DNA from: Bacteroidales bacterium
Lineage (GTDB): Bacteria > Bacteroidota > Bacteroidia > Bacteroidales > F082
Assembly: GCA_013141455.1 (NCBI GenBank)
Contig: JABFQW010000032.1
Span: 1-40,138 of the forward strand
DNA length: 40,138 nt
Direction of reading: 5' to 3'
How positions within the stretch are numbered: the first letter of the stretch is position 1; every line of letters begins with the position of its first letter. Made by a program: the position numbers and the translations under genes. The notes under the pieces were generated by a model. The model did not search any database, was not told where the DNA came from, and worked only from the letters and a program-made list of their open reading frames with translations. This document shows, in pieces, positions 7,901-15,184 of this stretch.

Positions 7901-10503
7901 ATTTTCACTTTATGATCGGTATTGGTACGGATTGTTGTATTTTTCTTCTCATTGTCAGGCAATTGCATGCCAATAAAGGTATTGTAAGGATAATAAGGAA
8001 TTGCAAACTTGTCGATACTGAAATTGCCGCCAGGCTCAAATACCCGTGTAACAAAGATGGCATTCAACATGCCGGGAGCATTTTCAGTCCTGAATTCCGG
8101 TGTTATTTTCGCTTTCCCTGTTTCATCTATTTCTCCGTCGAAGATGATTTTCTTCTCACTCTCAAATTTTCGGGTCGGATCATCAAAACTGTAAGCCGGG
8201 TATTTTTTAAAGACAGTTTTAGCGCCTGTCAGTGTGACTTCAATGGTGGTTTTCAATTTCTTAGCGACAGCGCCATGCAGCCAGTTGGCCTGAAGTATTC
8301 CATTAATCGTCTGATCTTTATATATAGCGCCGCCGAAATCAAGGTTCAGTTTCAAACGATTGGGCATGATGGTTTCGATGCGGATACTTTTCTGAAAAGT
8401 TGCACCTCCCACTTTTACTTTTGCGTTCCAGATGCCGGTTGGAGCATCGGAAGCGGTATATGTCTGAAAATCATAAATTCCATCGACCGATTCGGTAAGC
8501 ATCATTTTCCGGACCAATTGGCCAAGTGGATTGAACAATTCAAACGAGACCGGGTGATTAACCGGAATGGTTTTCATCCTGTCTTCCAGCATAAACATCA
8601 GGTAGAGTGTGTCACCGGGCCGCCATACGCCACGCTCACCATAAATGAATCCTTTGATACCTTGTTGGGTATTTTCACCCGAGATATCAAACTTACTCAA
8701 CGAAAGCGAAGAACCATCATCCAAACGGAGATAACCTTTCTGCGATCCATCCGTCGCGATAAGCAGATAAGGGGCTTCTTTCACGCTCAGATATGCTATA
8801 CCATCAGTGTTTGTATTGCCTTCGGCAATCAACTGTTGTTGATAATCAAATACTTCCAATGAAACATTGGCCATTGGTTTGGTAGTCTTCAAGTCATTCA
8901 CTACAAAAAGAATATTATCGCCACTTCCTCTTTTGGCAATCAGCCCAAGGTCAGAGGCCAGAATATTCCGGCTTACCCAGCGATTGCTTGTATAATATGA
9001 ACTATGGCAGGGGTTATTCCGTTGTTCCCATTCATAGTCATTAGGATAATAATAACTGTCGTAATCATCGTAATACTCATTGTAATCGTTGTAATAACTT
9101 TCCTCATCACCTGTTTCTTCTTCAGTTATTTCACCGGTTTTTTCCAGACAGCTATACAATGAATATGCTTGTTTGAATCCCAGTGTTATCTGGTAGATGG
9201 CGCCTGGCTCTGCCTTGATAAGCTCATTCAGATCGAGTGAAAAACGGTTCCATTTATTCAGATTGAGAAGTTTATCCTCATCCAATGAAATGGTCTTGTT
9301 CGCCACCATTTTACCCACACGCCTAAGCTGATAGTCACCATCAAGCGAATTGACCTGCAGGAATTGTTTGATATTGTTTTCGAAAATTTTAATCACTTTC
9401 ACATCTACCGCGCGCAGGTTGACTGATTCGAACGGAAAAGTTAATTTTCCGGTATTGGGCAAAATCACACCACTATTGATCAATCGCACAGACGGTAACA
9501 TCTCCTCAAATGTGACATTAAAATGTATAGTTTCTTTCAGTTTTTTCTTTAAACTATTTTGGATCCCCATATCAACAAATGCTTCCATCGTTCCGACGAG
9601 GCGTTGCGGTGCATACACCCTGATCTCATTGTCGAGGATCACAAATTTCAGATTTGTTACCTGTCCGATACGGATCAATCCGTCAAGGTTCTGATTTTCA
9701 AGCAAAGGGCTTGAGAATTGTAAAAGCAAATATTGTTCCGGGTTATAAAATACCTGGTTCGCTACAAGTATAAAATCGTCAAGTGCAGGTACGGGCACTT
9801 CCTGACTGTTTTTAATATCAACATTGATTGCATTTCCATTCCAGTTTAATAAAACAGCAGAAGCGTTTTCACCCCTTACGATACTATCAATAGTGAAATG
9901 GAAGTTTTTTCTTTCCCCGTCCGATTCCCATCTGATGGGTAGTGCATGGTTATCCTGTTTTGCTTCCAAAACTTTTTTTATTGCTTCCGGATCTTCAACA
10001 TCAGCAGTTAAGACGTTGCCATGCAATTGTTGCCGTTCAGGTTTCAATTTGTCTGGTGTTTTTAGACCATCCACAACCACATCAAATGACTGTTTAATGA
10101 CCTGAAAACTGTAAGTAAAAGTGCTTAACTCCTTTGGAACGGAAGATATTTTCCCAAGTGCGAACACGGCATTATACATATCGCCTGATTGCAGCGGATT
10201 CGCGGGAATAAATTCAATGGTATAACCATCTCTCCATACGGTTTTACCTTGAATATCAGGGGAGAATTCAAAAAGTTCAATGCCATTTAATTTATTTATT
10301 TCTTCTTTCGAAAACTCCCTGGTAAGTTGGATTCGAACCGGACTCTCTTTTGAGATATTGCCCGAAGTGTATGCGCTTATAAACGTTGTAAAGGCCGGAT
10401 TGAAAGCAATTCGGTTTGGTTTCTTATTGAAAAACAGAAAATAGATTACCAACAGAACTACGATTGGTGCACCGGCAATGATCAGGTAGTTTTTATTTTT
10501 CAT
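4966..10503 (-). CDS. Bacterial alpha-2-macroglobulin, membrane-anchored (YfhM type)
   Basis: A very large (1845 residue) envelope protein thought to trap proteases through a bait region and a reactive thioester, guarding the periplasm when the wall is damaged. It begins with an uncleaved-looking anchor at residues ~6-24; there is no lipobox Cys, unlike the E. coli lipoprotein. A series of macroglobulin beta domains follows. An MG2-type segment around residues 600-700 includes YGERGVWRPGDTLYLMFML. The thioester motif GCVEQ lies at Cys1397 to Gln1400 within a helical domain. C-terminal receptor-like domains end the protein. A Tyr/Asp/Glu-rich low-complexity tract occupies about residues 460-495. 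The gene has its own TATATTTG box and is coupled to pbpC. Confidence 0.95.
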   Translation of the reverse strand: MKNKNYLIIAGAPIVVLLVIYFLFFNKKPNRIAFNPAFTTFISAYTSGNISKESPVRIQLTREFSKEEINKLNGIELFEFSPDIQGKTVWRDGYTIEFIPANPLQSGDMYNAVFALGKISSVPKELSTFTYSFQVIKQSFDVVVDGLKTPDKLKPERQQLHGNVLTADVEDPEAIKKVLEAKQDNHALPIRWESDGERKNFHFTIDSIVRGENASAVLLNWNGNAINVDIKNSQEVPVPALDDFILVANQVFYNPEQYLLLQFSSPLLENQNLDGLIRIGQVTNLKFVILDNEIRVYAPQRLVGTMEAFVDMGIQNSLKKKLKETIHFNVTFEEMLPSVRLINSGVILPNTGKLTFPFESVNLRAVDVKVIKIFENNIKQFLQVNSLDGDYQLRRVGKMVANKTISLDEDKLLNLNKWNRFSLDLNELIKAEPGAIYQITLGFKQAYSLYSCLEKTGEITEEETGDEESYYNDYNEYYDDYDSYYYPNDYEWEQRNNPCHSSYYTSNRWVSRNILASDLGLIAKRGSGDNILFVVNDLKTTKPMANVSLEVFDYQQQLIAEGNTNTDGIAYLSVKEAPYLLIATDGSQKGYLRLDDGSSLSLSKFDISGENTQQGIKGFIYGERGVWRPGDTLYLMFMLEDRMKTIPVNHPVSFELFNPLGQLVRKMMLTESVDGIYDFQTYTASDAPTGIWNAKVKVGGATFQKSIRIETIMPNRLKLNLDFGGAIYKDQTINGILQANWLHGAVAKKLKTTIEVTLTGAKTVFKKYPAYSFDDPTRKFESEKKIIFDGEIDETGKAKITPEFRTENAPGMLNAIFVTRVFEPGGNFSIDKFAIPYYPYNTFIGMQLPDNEKKNTTIRTNTDHKVKIVAVDQLGNLTTKCKTVEVQLYKVEWRWWWDRSDEDLTNYNTSSYHKPIKREMVTLTNGQGEYNLRIDYPEWGRFLIRICDETGGHCTGQSFYVDWGGEYAHNSKDQPGGATMLSFTSDKPNYVVGENVMITIPTGNEGRALVSIENGSRVLQTNWIDVSPGQTQFSFKATQEMTPNVFVHVTLLQPHAQTLNDLPIRMYGIIPIMVEDPATKLQPVISMKDVLRPEEKSKITISEKDGKEMSYTISIVDDGLLDLTRFKTPDPWTSFNAKEALGVKSWDLYDNVIGAWSAQLERMFSIGGDDYNRPKDDKKAKRFKPVAISLGPFHLKKGEKQTHEFTMPQYVGSVRAMVVSAFKGAYGSTEKTVPVRKPLMLLATLPRVIGPGETVSLPVNVFAMEKNVSEVLVEVQANDLFTIEGANRTSVKFTEVGDKLVNFNLKVKPVLGVGKVKIIAKSGNETAEYSVEIDVRNPNPYITDVIDTITAAGQKLSIPYKPVGMSGTNTGILEVSSFPPINLGKRLGYLIHYPYGCVEQTTSSVFPQLFLTKFVDLSPEKKFEVETNIKAGIQRLSTFQIPDGGLAYWPGNNQSDEWSTSYAGHFMIEAQMLGYNLPPTFLEQWKRFQRTKATNWSLGAYERSTLMQAYRLYTLALAKAPELGAMNRLREQVNLPVETLWCLAAAYQLAGQSEVARALTAQIGTTVNNYTELGTSYGSDLRDKAMMLEALTLIGDQTRAAPLMKEITGRLSNYEWLSTQTTAYCLVAVAKFIDKNGDSDKLNFSYKVDGMSKEVSTVSPFSQITIPIKNTEIGQVEIINNSKGMLFTRIILTGQPESGDSKGSKENNLKITVIYKTLEGKDIDVSKLQQGTDFMAEVTVINPGMRGNYEQMALSQVFPSGWEIHNTRMFGTEGGLKSSPFTYQDIRDDRVYTYFNINRNQLLTYYVLLNASYTGKFFLPSTSCEAMYDASINARVPGKWVEVTE

Positions 10504-10523
10504 GGTTGATTAATTTTGGGAAT

Positions 10524-10531
10524 CAAATATA
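10524..10531 (-). promoter_or_regulatory. Putative -7 box of the A2M-pbpC operon (TATATTTG)
   Basis: The minus strand reads TATATTTG about 20 bases before the macroglobulin ATG, matching TAnnTTTG. The expected -33 position falls near the edge of the heptamer array, and no TTTG is evident there. Confidence 0.5.
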
Positions 10532-10546
10532 CTTATTAATCATTTG

Positions 10547-10722
10547 CAGTCTTCACTCTTCAGTCCACAATCTTCAATCCACAGTCATCAGTCTCCAGTC
10601 CACAGTCATCAGTTTTCAGTCCACAATCTACAGTCTATCCAAAGTCCTCAGACCACAATCTGTCCATGCCGACTGCCGACTGCTGACTGCCGATTGCCCA
10701 CTGTTGACTGCTGACTGCCCAC
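10547..10722. repeat. Heptamer repeat array in two blocks (13 and 7 units)
   Basis: Thirteen CAGTNNN-type units (CAGTCTT, CAGTCCA, CAATCTT, CAGTCAT and so on) run at 10547-10637. After about 30 irregular bases, seven CTGACTG/CCGACTG-type units run at 10669-10717. The second block resembles the TGACTGC-type heptamers of some cyanobacterial genomes. The array fills the gap between the macroglobulin promoter and the stop of the CAP-SPOR gene. Confidence 0.9.
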
Positions 10723-10729
10723 TTTGAAT

Positions 10730-11593
10730 CTAATTCTTCAAAATCCAGGCGTCTTTGTACTTGTCTTTGTACTTGTCTTTGGCTGCCATGGCTTCTTTTA
10801 TGCCATCATAAACGCCAAGGGCTACACGTATTTTATCGCCATTTAGAATAATCTGTGCATTTTTAAGACCAGCCAATTTATATTTTTTTACTTCTTCTTC
10901 TGCTTCAGGCTGTCGGCTAAAACTTCCATAAATCAGGTAATATTTTCCGGTTTTTCCATCCGATTTTTGCGATGATGTGGAAGAAATAACAGCCTGGGTA
11001 TCATTTTTACAAATGGATGGTTTGCCCTGCGGATCAGGACGTTGACCGAGCCAGATACAGGCATAATTATCACTGATGCCGACCCCGATGGCCAACCATT
11101 TTTTATCGGAATGTATTCCTTTACCTAACAACATATCAATAACTTCGCCCGTGCTTGTCCATAAAACAAACAGGCTGTCTTCATTTACGATTCCTTCCTC
11201 AAAATAACTTATTTCATAGCCCTTGAATTTGTATAGGGTGAGTTCTTTCGGCTTATCCCACATACATTCGGTCGTTACAACATATTTATTAAAACAACAG
11301 CTACTCCATTTCCCCTTATCCGACCAACTGGTTGTATTACAAATGCTTGTATCAGGTCGGTTAACCTGAAGGTCGTAAACATGCGTTTTAGCTACAAAAC
11401 ACAACGATTTTGAAAGCGGAATCTCGGCCAGTTTATTCTGAACACGGTATTGATTAATCAGACTAACCAAACGTAATTCGCTTTGGTTGATGCACATGCT
11501 GTCGGCGCCTTTTGATTGTGCATGGATATGTACTGTCGGAAGAATGACTGTACCAAGTATTATAAACAGGAATAACTTACGCAATGTGATCAT
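10730..11593 (-). CDS. Secreted CAP-domain protein with C-terminal SPOR domain
   Basis: It has 287 residues. A signal peptide covers ~1-25 (ends HIHAQ). A CAP/SCP-like domain spans ~35-190, beginning LVSLINQYRVQNKLAEIPLS and ending IGVGISDNYACIWLGQRPDP. A SPOR domain spans ~215-287 (KYYLIYGSFSRQPEAEEEVK, then IRVALGVYDG). SPOR domains bind denuded peptidoglycan glycans, usually at division sites. CAP proteins have varied extracellular roles, so the activity cannot be assigned. A 12-bp tandem repeat near the 3' end produces a KDKYKDKYKD stretch in the last residues. A TATCTTTG box precedes the gene, and the next gene downstream has its own promoter-like box, so it may be monocistronic. It is likely periplasmic. 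The SPOR call is firm and the CAP call moderate. Confidence 0.82.
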   Translation of the reverse strand: MITLRKLFLFIILGTVILPTVHIHAQSKGADSMCINQSELRLVSLINQYRVQNKLAEIPLSKSLCFVAKTHVYDLQVNRPDTSICNTTSWSDKGKWSSCCFNKYVVTTECMWDKPKELTLYKFKGYEISYFEEGIVNEDSLFVLWTSTGEVIDMLLGKGIHSDKKWLAIGVGISDNYACIWLGQRPDPQGKPSICKNDTQAVISSTSSQKSDGKTGKYYLIYGSFSRQPEAEEEVKKYKLAGLKNAQIILNGDKIRVALGVYDGIKEAMAAKDKYKDKYKDAWILKN

Positions 11594-11612
11594 CTTTACA
11601 AATAAGTTGACA

Positions 11613-11620
11613 CAAAGATA
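11613..11620 (-). promoter_or_regulatory. Putative -7 box of the CAP-SPOR gene (TATCTTTG)
   Basis: The minus strand reads TATCTTTG, an exact TAnnTTTG match, about 20 bases before the ATG. Confidence 0.5.
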
Positions 11621-11715
11621 AGTTTTCCTCTTTTAATTGAAGATATGGAAGCAAATTGAATTTCAAACCCGGGATTCAATATAATAACAGATCAATATTT
11701 CGTCGATCACCTTTA

Positions 11716-11943
11716 CTATCTTGTTGAAAGATACACTTTTATAACCTCATCTGCTTTAGCAAAATCGTTGTTTTCAACATAAATAAGCCCCGAATCTTCA
11801 GGTGAACCGGAAGCCCATCCGGCTATTATACTTTCATCCAGGGTATCACGAAGTATAAACGGGATTCCATTTTCTTCAAGTATTTCAGCAATGAAACTTG
11901 CTTCAATTGCTGAACCGGTAAATACTAATTTAACGTCTTCCAT
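11716..11943 (-). CDS. DUF2007 domain-containing protein (putative signal transducing protein)
   Basis: A 75-residue protein that is almost entirely the DUF2007 fold. It opens VKLVFTGSAIEASFIAEILEE, followed by NGIPFILRD and a C-terminal VENNDFAKADEVIKVYL. This is the family's pattern of a beta strand, an A..E...L helix, the (E)NGIP turn and a final helix. The family is described only as a putative prokaryotic signal transducing protein; no activity is established. There is no signal peptide, so it is cytosolic. It lies 52 bases downstream of the EamA transporter on the same strand and could share its transcript. Confidence 0.85.
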   Translation of the reverse strand: MEDVKLVFTGSAIEASFIAEILEENGIPFILRDTLDESIIAGWASGSPEDSGLIYVENNDFAKADEVIKVYLSTR

Positions 11944-11995
11944 TTTGTTTTTTATTTAAAATACTGCTCTAAGTTAGTACTAATCTATATGCAAA

Positions 11996-12916
11996 TCAAC
12001 TTTTATTGTCATTTGAGGTAAGTTTTAAAATGGCAAAAATCATGATAGCCGCCGCGAACCACTGAACCGGCGATAACAGGCTTCCGTTTACGAAATAGTC
12101 GAAAATCACTGCCGAAACAGGATACATTAATTCGCTGATTGTGGCTAAACTTGCCTTGACTTTTCTTAGACCGTAATAATACAGCATGATCGCCCCGGAA
12201 CCTGTGGTTGCCCCGATAATCACTATGAAAATCCAGTTTTCGGCTGTTGTGTTGATAAACTGCGAAAAATCACCAGCTATCGACATGAATATCAGCATGA
12301 TAAAACTGGTGAAACCATAACGGTAAAAAGTTGATGTGGTGAAAGCGTAAGTGCCTAATATCTTTTTCGATAACACGGTAGAGCTGCTAAACGATAGTGT
12401 TGCCAACATAGCCAGCAGAGAAGCATAAATGGTTTTTTCGTCAGTTTGCAAATTGGGAAGCGCGAAACCGAAAGTGAGAAAATAGCCTCCGATTACAGCC
12501 AGTCCGGCCCAATAAAAGAAGTTCTTCCGAAGGCGTTCATGCAGAAAAGTAGTGGCAAGCATGATGGCAAATACCGGTTGTAACTTCTGAAGTAAAATAA
12601 CCACCGAGAGATGATTAAAATCCATCAAAAAGAGAGCTTTCACGATGGCCAGTGTTCCGATAGCGCCACCAAATAAACTGATTAACAGAAAGATAATAAT
12701 ATCTTTTCGTGGCATCAGATGTATTTTACGATACTCGCGAAACATGAAAATATTCATAACAAGAAAGGGGAGGAGATGCAATATAAATACGACGTACATC
12801 ACATCGAGGTTATATAAACGCGGAGTAAGTACCGCGCCGTCAAAGCCCCATAATACAGCCGAGAAGCCAATAGCGAGCGAACCTGTGATAACTGCTTTTC
12901 GTTGTAATTCTGTCAT
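11996..12916 (-). CDS. EamA/DMT-family transporter
   Basis: A 306-residue inner-membrane protein with about ten hydrophobic helices arranged as two EamA repeats, the drug/metabolite transporter layout. The first repeat contains ALFLMDFNHLSVVILLQKLQ PVFA-like sequence, and the second contains ATISELMYPVSAVIFDYFV. Substrate cannot be predicted; the superfamily exports amino acids, metabolites or drugs. The start ATG at 12916 is preceded by a TAATTTTG box. A second, only distantly similar EamA gene lies at 38468-39364. Confidence 0.88.
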   Translation of the reverse strand: MTELQRKAVITGSLAIGFSAVLWGFDGAVLTPRLYNLDVMYVVFILHLLPFLVMNIFMFREYRKIHLMPRKDIIIFLLISLFGGAIGTLAIVKALFLMDFNHLSVVILLQKLQPVFAIMLATTFLHERLRKNFFYWAGLAVIGGYFLTFGFALPNLQTDEKTIYASLLAMLATLSFSSSTVLSKKILGTYAFTTSTFYRYGFTSFIMLIFMSIAGDFSQFINTTAENWIFIVIIGATTGSGAIMLYYYGLRKVKASLATISELMYPVSAVIFDYFVNGSLLSPVQWFAAAIMIFAILKLTSNDNKS

Positions 12917-12938
12917 CTATTTCTGACTGTATTTCGTG

Positions 12939-12993
12939 CAAAATTAGGGATTTTGGCGGTATGGACCGCCAGGGTATTCCGATTTCAGAATAC
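12939..12993 (-). promoter_or_regulatory. EamA promoter region: TAATTTTG box with two small hairpins upstream
   Basis: The minus strand reads TAATTTTG at 12946-12939, matching TAnnTTTG. Immediately upstream lie two short palindromes: GGCGGT/ACCGCC (12955-12970, 4-base loop) and GTATTC/GAATAC (12974-12993). They cover the region where a -33 box and an operator would sit. That they bind a regulator is inference only. Confidence 0.4.
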
Positions 12994-13082
12994 TTATTGT
13001 TTAGATGAGTTACCATTGACAATTATACATCCCAAAAACTTCGTTCGCTTTTTTAAATCCCTTGATGACAATTGAATAAATC

Positions 13083-13325
13083 GAATTCAAACTGTACAAT
13101 CGTGTTACGAAGCAGAGCGCTGGCAGGTCTGAACAGCGAGCCAGGAAGGGCGTGAATGTCAAAACACAAGAAAATCCGGCAAAGGCATCCGCCTGCAAGG
13201 CGGTATGTTTGGTCTCGTCTTTTGGAACGAGACCACTCCTTTGCCTGGATTTACTGTGTTTTGACAGAGAGCGCAGAAGCTTTGTTCAGACAAAAGGTTT
13301 TGGTCCTTTTGCCTTTCAAAAGGAC
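13083..13325. repeat. Structured intergenic repeat, copy 2, plus GTCCTTTT hairpin
   Basis: Second copy of the element at 517-754, in the same orientation. Stems: GTCTGAACA (13127-13135) pairs with TGTTCAGAC (13283-13291). CAAAACACA...AATCCGGCAAAG pairs with CTTTGCCTGGATTT...TGTGTTTTG. The CCGCCT/AGGCGG hairpin is identical to copy 1. The inner hairpin is GGTCTCGT/ACGAGACC. Several pairs differ from copy 1 on both strands, which preserves the fold. The GTCCTTTT/AAAAGGAC hairpin (13303-13325) follows directly, and this same hairpin seeds the 78-bp tandem repeat near copy 1. The rest of 12994-13487 holds no recognisable gene. Confidence 0.7.
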
Positions 13326-13487
13326 GAAAAAAGCAGTTGAATTTTCTTCTTACTTTTTCCACTATCGAAATGATTAGTGATATAAAAACGTGACTTCAAT
13401 TTATAAATAATATGAAACGTTGCATCTTACCAGCACATCATAATAAGATTCTGCCATAACATTCAATCCTTATTGAACGTAATAGAT

Positions 13488-13495
13488 TAATTTTG
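13488..13495 (+). promoter_or_regulatory. Putative -7 box of the SDR gene (TAATTTTG)
   Basis: TAATTTTG lies 17 bases before the ATG at 13513 and matches TAnnTTTG. No convincing -33 box was found. Confidence 0.45.
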
Positions 13496-13512
13496 ATGCA
13501 AAAATCAATCTT

Positions 13513-14289
13513 ATGGATTTACAACTGAAAGACGGGTATTTCATCGTCACAGGAGCAGGCGCCGGTTTCGGACGCGCTATTGCTGAATTATTATTAAACG
13601 AAGGAGCCGGTGTGCTTGCTGTGGCAAGGACTGAAGCAGTTTTAACGGAATTCAAAAACCAATGGAAAGATAAATTGGATTATATTGTAGGTGATATCAC
13701 GCAAGCTGTTGTACAACAAAATGTTATCAAACAAATCGAAGGAAAATATCTATCCGGGGTGTTGATCAACGCCGGTGGTCCACCTGCCAAAAACATGGAT
13801 GAATTAACCCAACCGGATTGGGATGAATCATACCGTTTGCTTGTTCAATGGAAAATCGCCTTCACTTCGTTGCTTTTACCGATATTCCGCAAACAAAACT
13901 ATGGCCGGTTCCTTTTTATTGAAAGTTTTTCAGTGAAACAACCCGTTGAAAATCTGATTCTTAGTAATACTTTCCGACCAGCGGTCGTTGGATTTGCTAA
14001 AAGTCTTTCACAGGAATTTGCCTCTGAAAACATCACGTTTAATGTGATGGCACCTGGATATCACAATACGGCTGCCATGCAGCGATTGTTCATAAAAAAG
14101 GCTGAACTTTCACAAATAAGCGTAGAAGAAGCGAAAAGTCAATTCGAAAGTTCAATTCCGGTTGGCAGAATGGGCGAGGCCTCTGAGATGGCACAACCTG
14201 CGGTTTGGTTGCTCTCTAAACAAGCCCGCTTTGTCACAGGTCAAACCTTCAGCCACGATGGTGGTAGTGTAAAAGGAATATTTGGCTAA
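13513..14289 (+). CDS. SDR-family oxidoreductase lacking the canonical catalytic Tyr/Lys
   Basis: A 258-residue Rossmann-fold protein with an intact dinucleotide motif TGAGAGFG near residue 13 and an NAGGP segment after the fourth strand. Where classical SDRs have YxxxK, it reads LILSNTFRPAVVGFAKSLSQE. By alignment to PAVVGFAKSL the Tyr position is Ser and the Lys position is Arg. This resembles the CDD subgroup of beta-ketoacyl-reductase-like SDRs noted for an imperfect catalytic tetrad. The C-terminus (FVTGQTFSHDGGSVKGIFG) is typical of SDRs. It may bind NAD(P) but use different chemistry, or be non-catalytic. It is a lone gene between a structured repeat and a MITE-like element. Confidence 0.85.
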   Translation: MDLQLKDGYFIVTGAGAGFGRAIAELLLNEGAGVLAVARTEAVLTEFKNQWKDKLDYIVGDITQAVVQQNVIKQIEGKYLSGVLINAGGPPAKNMDELTQPDWDESYRLLVQWKIAFTSLLLPIFRKQNYGRFLFIESFSVKQPVENLILSNTFRPAVVGFAKSLSQEFASENITFNVMAPGYHNTAAMQRLFIKKAELSQISVEEAKSQFESSIPVGRMGEASEMAQPAVWLLSKQARFVTGQTFSHDGGSVKGIFG

Positions 14290-14303
14290 ATGAAATCACT
14301 GTG

Positions 14304-14501
14304 GTCCGGTAAAATTAAAGTTTATCCGCTACGCGGAAAAGTGAATTTTGTTTGTATTGATCTACAATACTTTATCCGCTACGCGGAATATTCTCCGTAG
14401 GAGATTTAGTATTGTAGGAAAATCAAACCACAATCTCAGTATACCTCGTAGAGGTTAAACCATATAAGCAATTCCGCCTGATGGACAAGTTTTAACCGGA
14501 C
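14304..14501 (+). mobile_element. MITE-like element, copy A (198 bp)
   Basis: It is bounded by GTCCGGTAAAA at the left and TTTTAACCGGAC at the right, inverted repeats of 12 bp with one mismatch. A near-identical copy lies at 37004-37220 on the other strand. Inside, CTACAATACT and AGTATTGTAG form a stem enclosing two hairpins (TCCGC-TAC-GCGGA and TCTCC-GTA-GGAGA). A third TCCGCTACGCGGA palindrome lies near the left end. No reading frame or transposase is present, so it would need to be moved in trans. No clear target duplication was found. Confidence 0.8.
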
Positions 14502-14529
14502 ATTAATGAAATGAAATATTGATCCAATA

Positions 14530-15069
14530 TTATTTCGTCAGCCAATCGATAATTTCAGCATCCATCGGATCAGTTTTCGGACTGATGACATTCACGATCT
14601 TACCCGATTCGTCAATCAGGTATTTTTGAAAATTCCAGCTTACTTCTGAATCGTCAAATCCATTCAAACTTTTGGTTGTAAGCCATTTATACAATGGATG
14701 CTGATCTTTTCCTTTAACTGAAATTTTCGACATAACCGGGAAACTTACGCCATATTCGAGCGTGCAAAACGACTTGATTTCGGCATCGGTACCTGGTTCC
14801 TGACTTAAAAAATTATTGGCCGGAAAACCTACAATCACAAACTTTTCGCCACCGTATTGCTTGTATAATTTTTCAAGTTTTTCGTATTGCGGAGTCAATC
14901 CACATTTTGAAGCAACGTTCACAACCATCACTTTTTTGCCCTTGAGCTGTGCTAAAGCAAATTCATTCCCGTCGATATCTTTCACAGTGAAATCGTAAAA
15001 GCTGCTTTGTGCAATCATCGTTCCACCCATCATTATCAATAGAATTATTAACAGATTAATCTTTTTCAT
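14530..15069 (-). CDS. Exported glutathione peroxidase-family thiol peroxidase
   Basis: A 179-residue protein with a signal peptide (~1-20, ending MIAQ), so it is periplasmic or surface exposed. The GPx fold is plain: the peroxidatic Cys56 in [12 protein letters not shown], the [13 protein letters not shown] loop, and [10 protein letters not shown] carrying the Trp and Asn of the catalytic tetrad. A further Cys at ~102 (KSFCTLEYG) is placed as the resolving Cys of thioredoxin-dependent Cys-GPx enzymes. It would reduce peroxides using thioredoxin-type reductants rather than glutathione. It is convergent with the SDR gene, with MITE copy A between them. Confidence 0.93.
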   Translation of the reverse strand: MKKINLLIILLIMMGGTMIAQSSFYDFTVKDIDGNEFALAQLKGKKVMVVNVASKCGLTPQYEKLEKLYKQYGGEKFVIVGFPANNFLSQEPGTDAEIKSFCTLEYGVSFPVMSKISVKGKDQHPLYKWLTTKSLNGFDDSEVSWNFQKYLIDESGKIVNVISPKTDPMDAEIIDWLTK

Positions 15070-15184
15070 GTCTTTTTAGTTTTTTAAACAACGTTGTGCG
15101 TTATTTGTTTAATAAATAGCAAGGTTTCTCAATTTTTTAGTCGTGGTAAAGTCATTGTGATGAAATTCAATGTATCGAAACCAA

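Noticed and set aside
7912-8862. A 316-codon plus-strand open frame inside the macroglobulin gene
   Set aside because: It is fully antisense to conserved macroglobulin sequence and its translation has no recognisable domain or signal. Long shadow frames are common opposite long genes.
12994-13082. Minus-strand frame ending KGFKKANEVFGMYNCQW as a gene remnant
   Set aside because: The segment is short and matches no family I can recall; insufficient support.
13152-13377. Several short frames on both strands over structured-repeat copy 2
   Set aside because: They translate the repeat itself and share fragments with frames over copy 1, so they are explained by the repeat.
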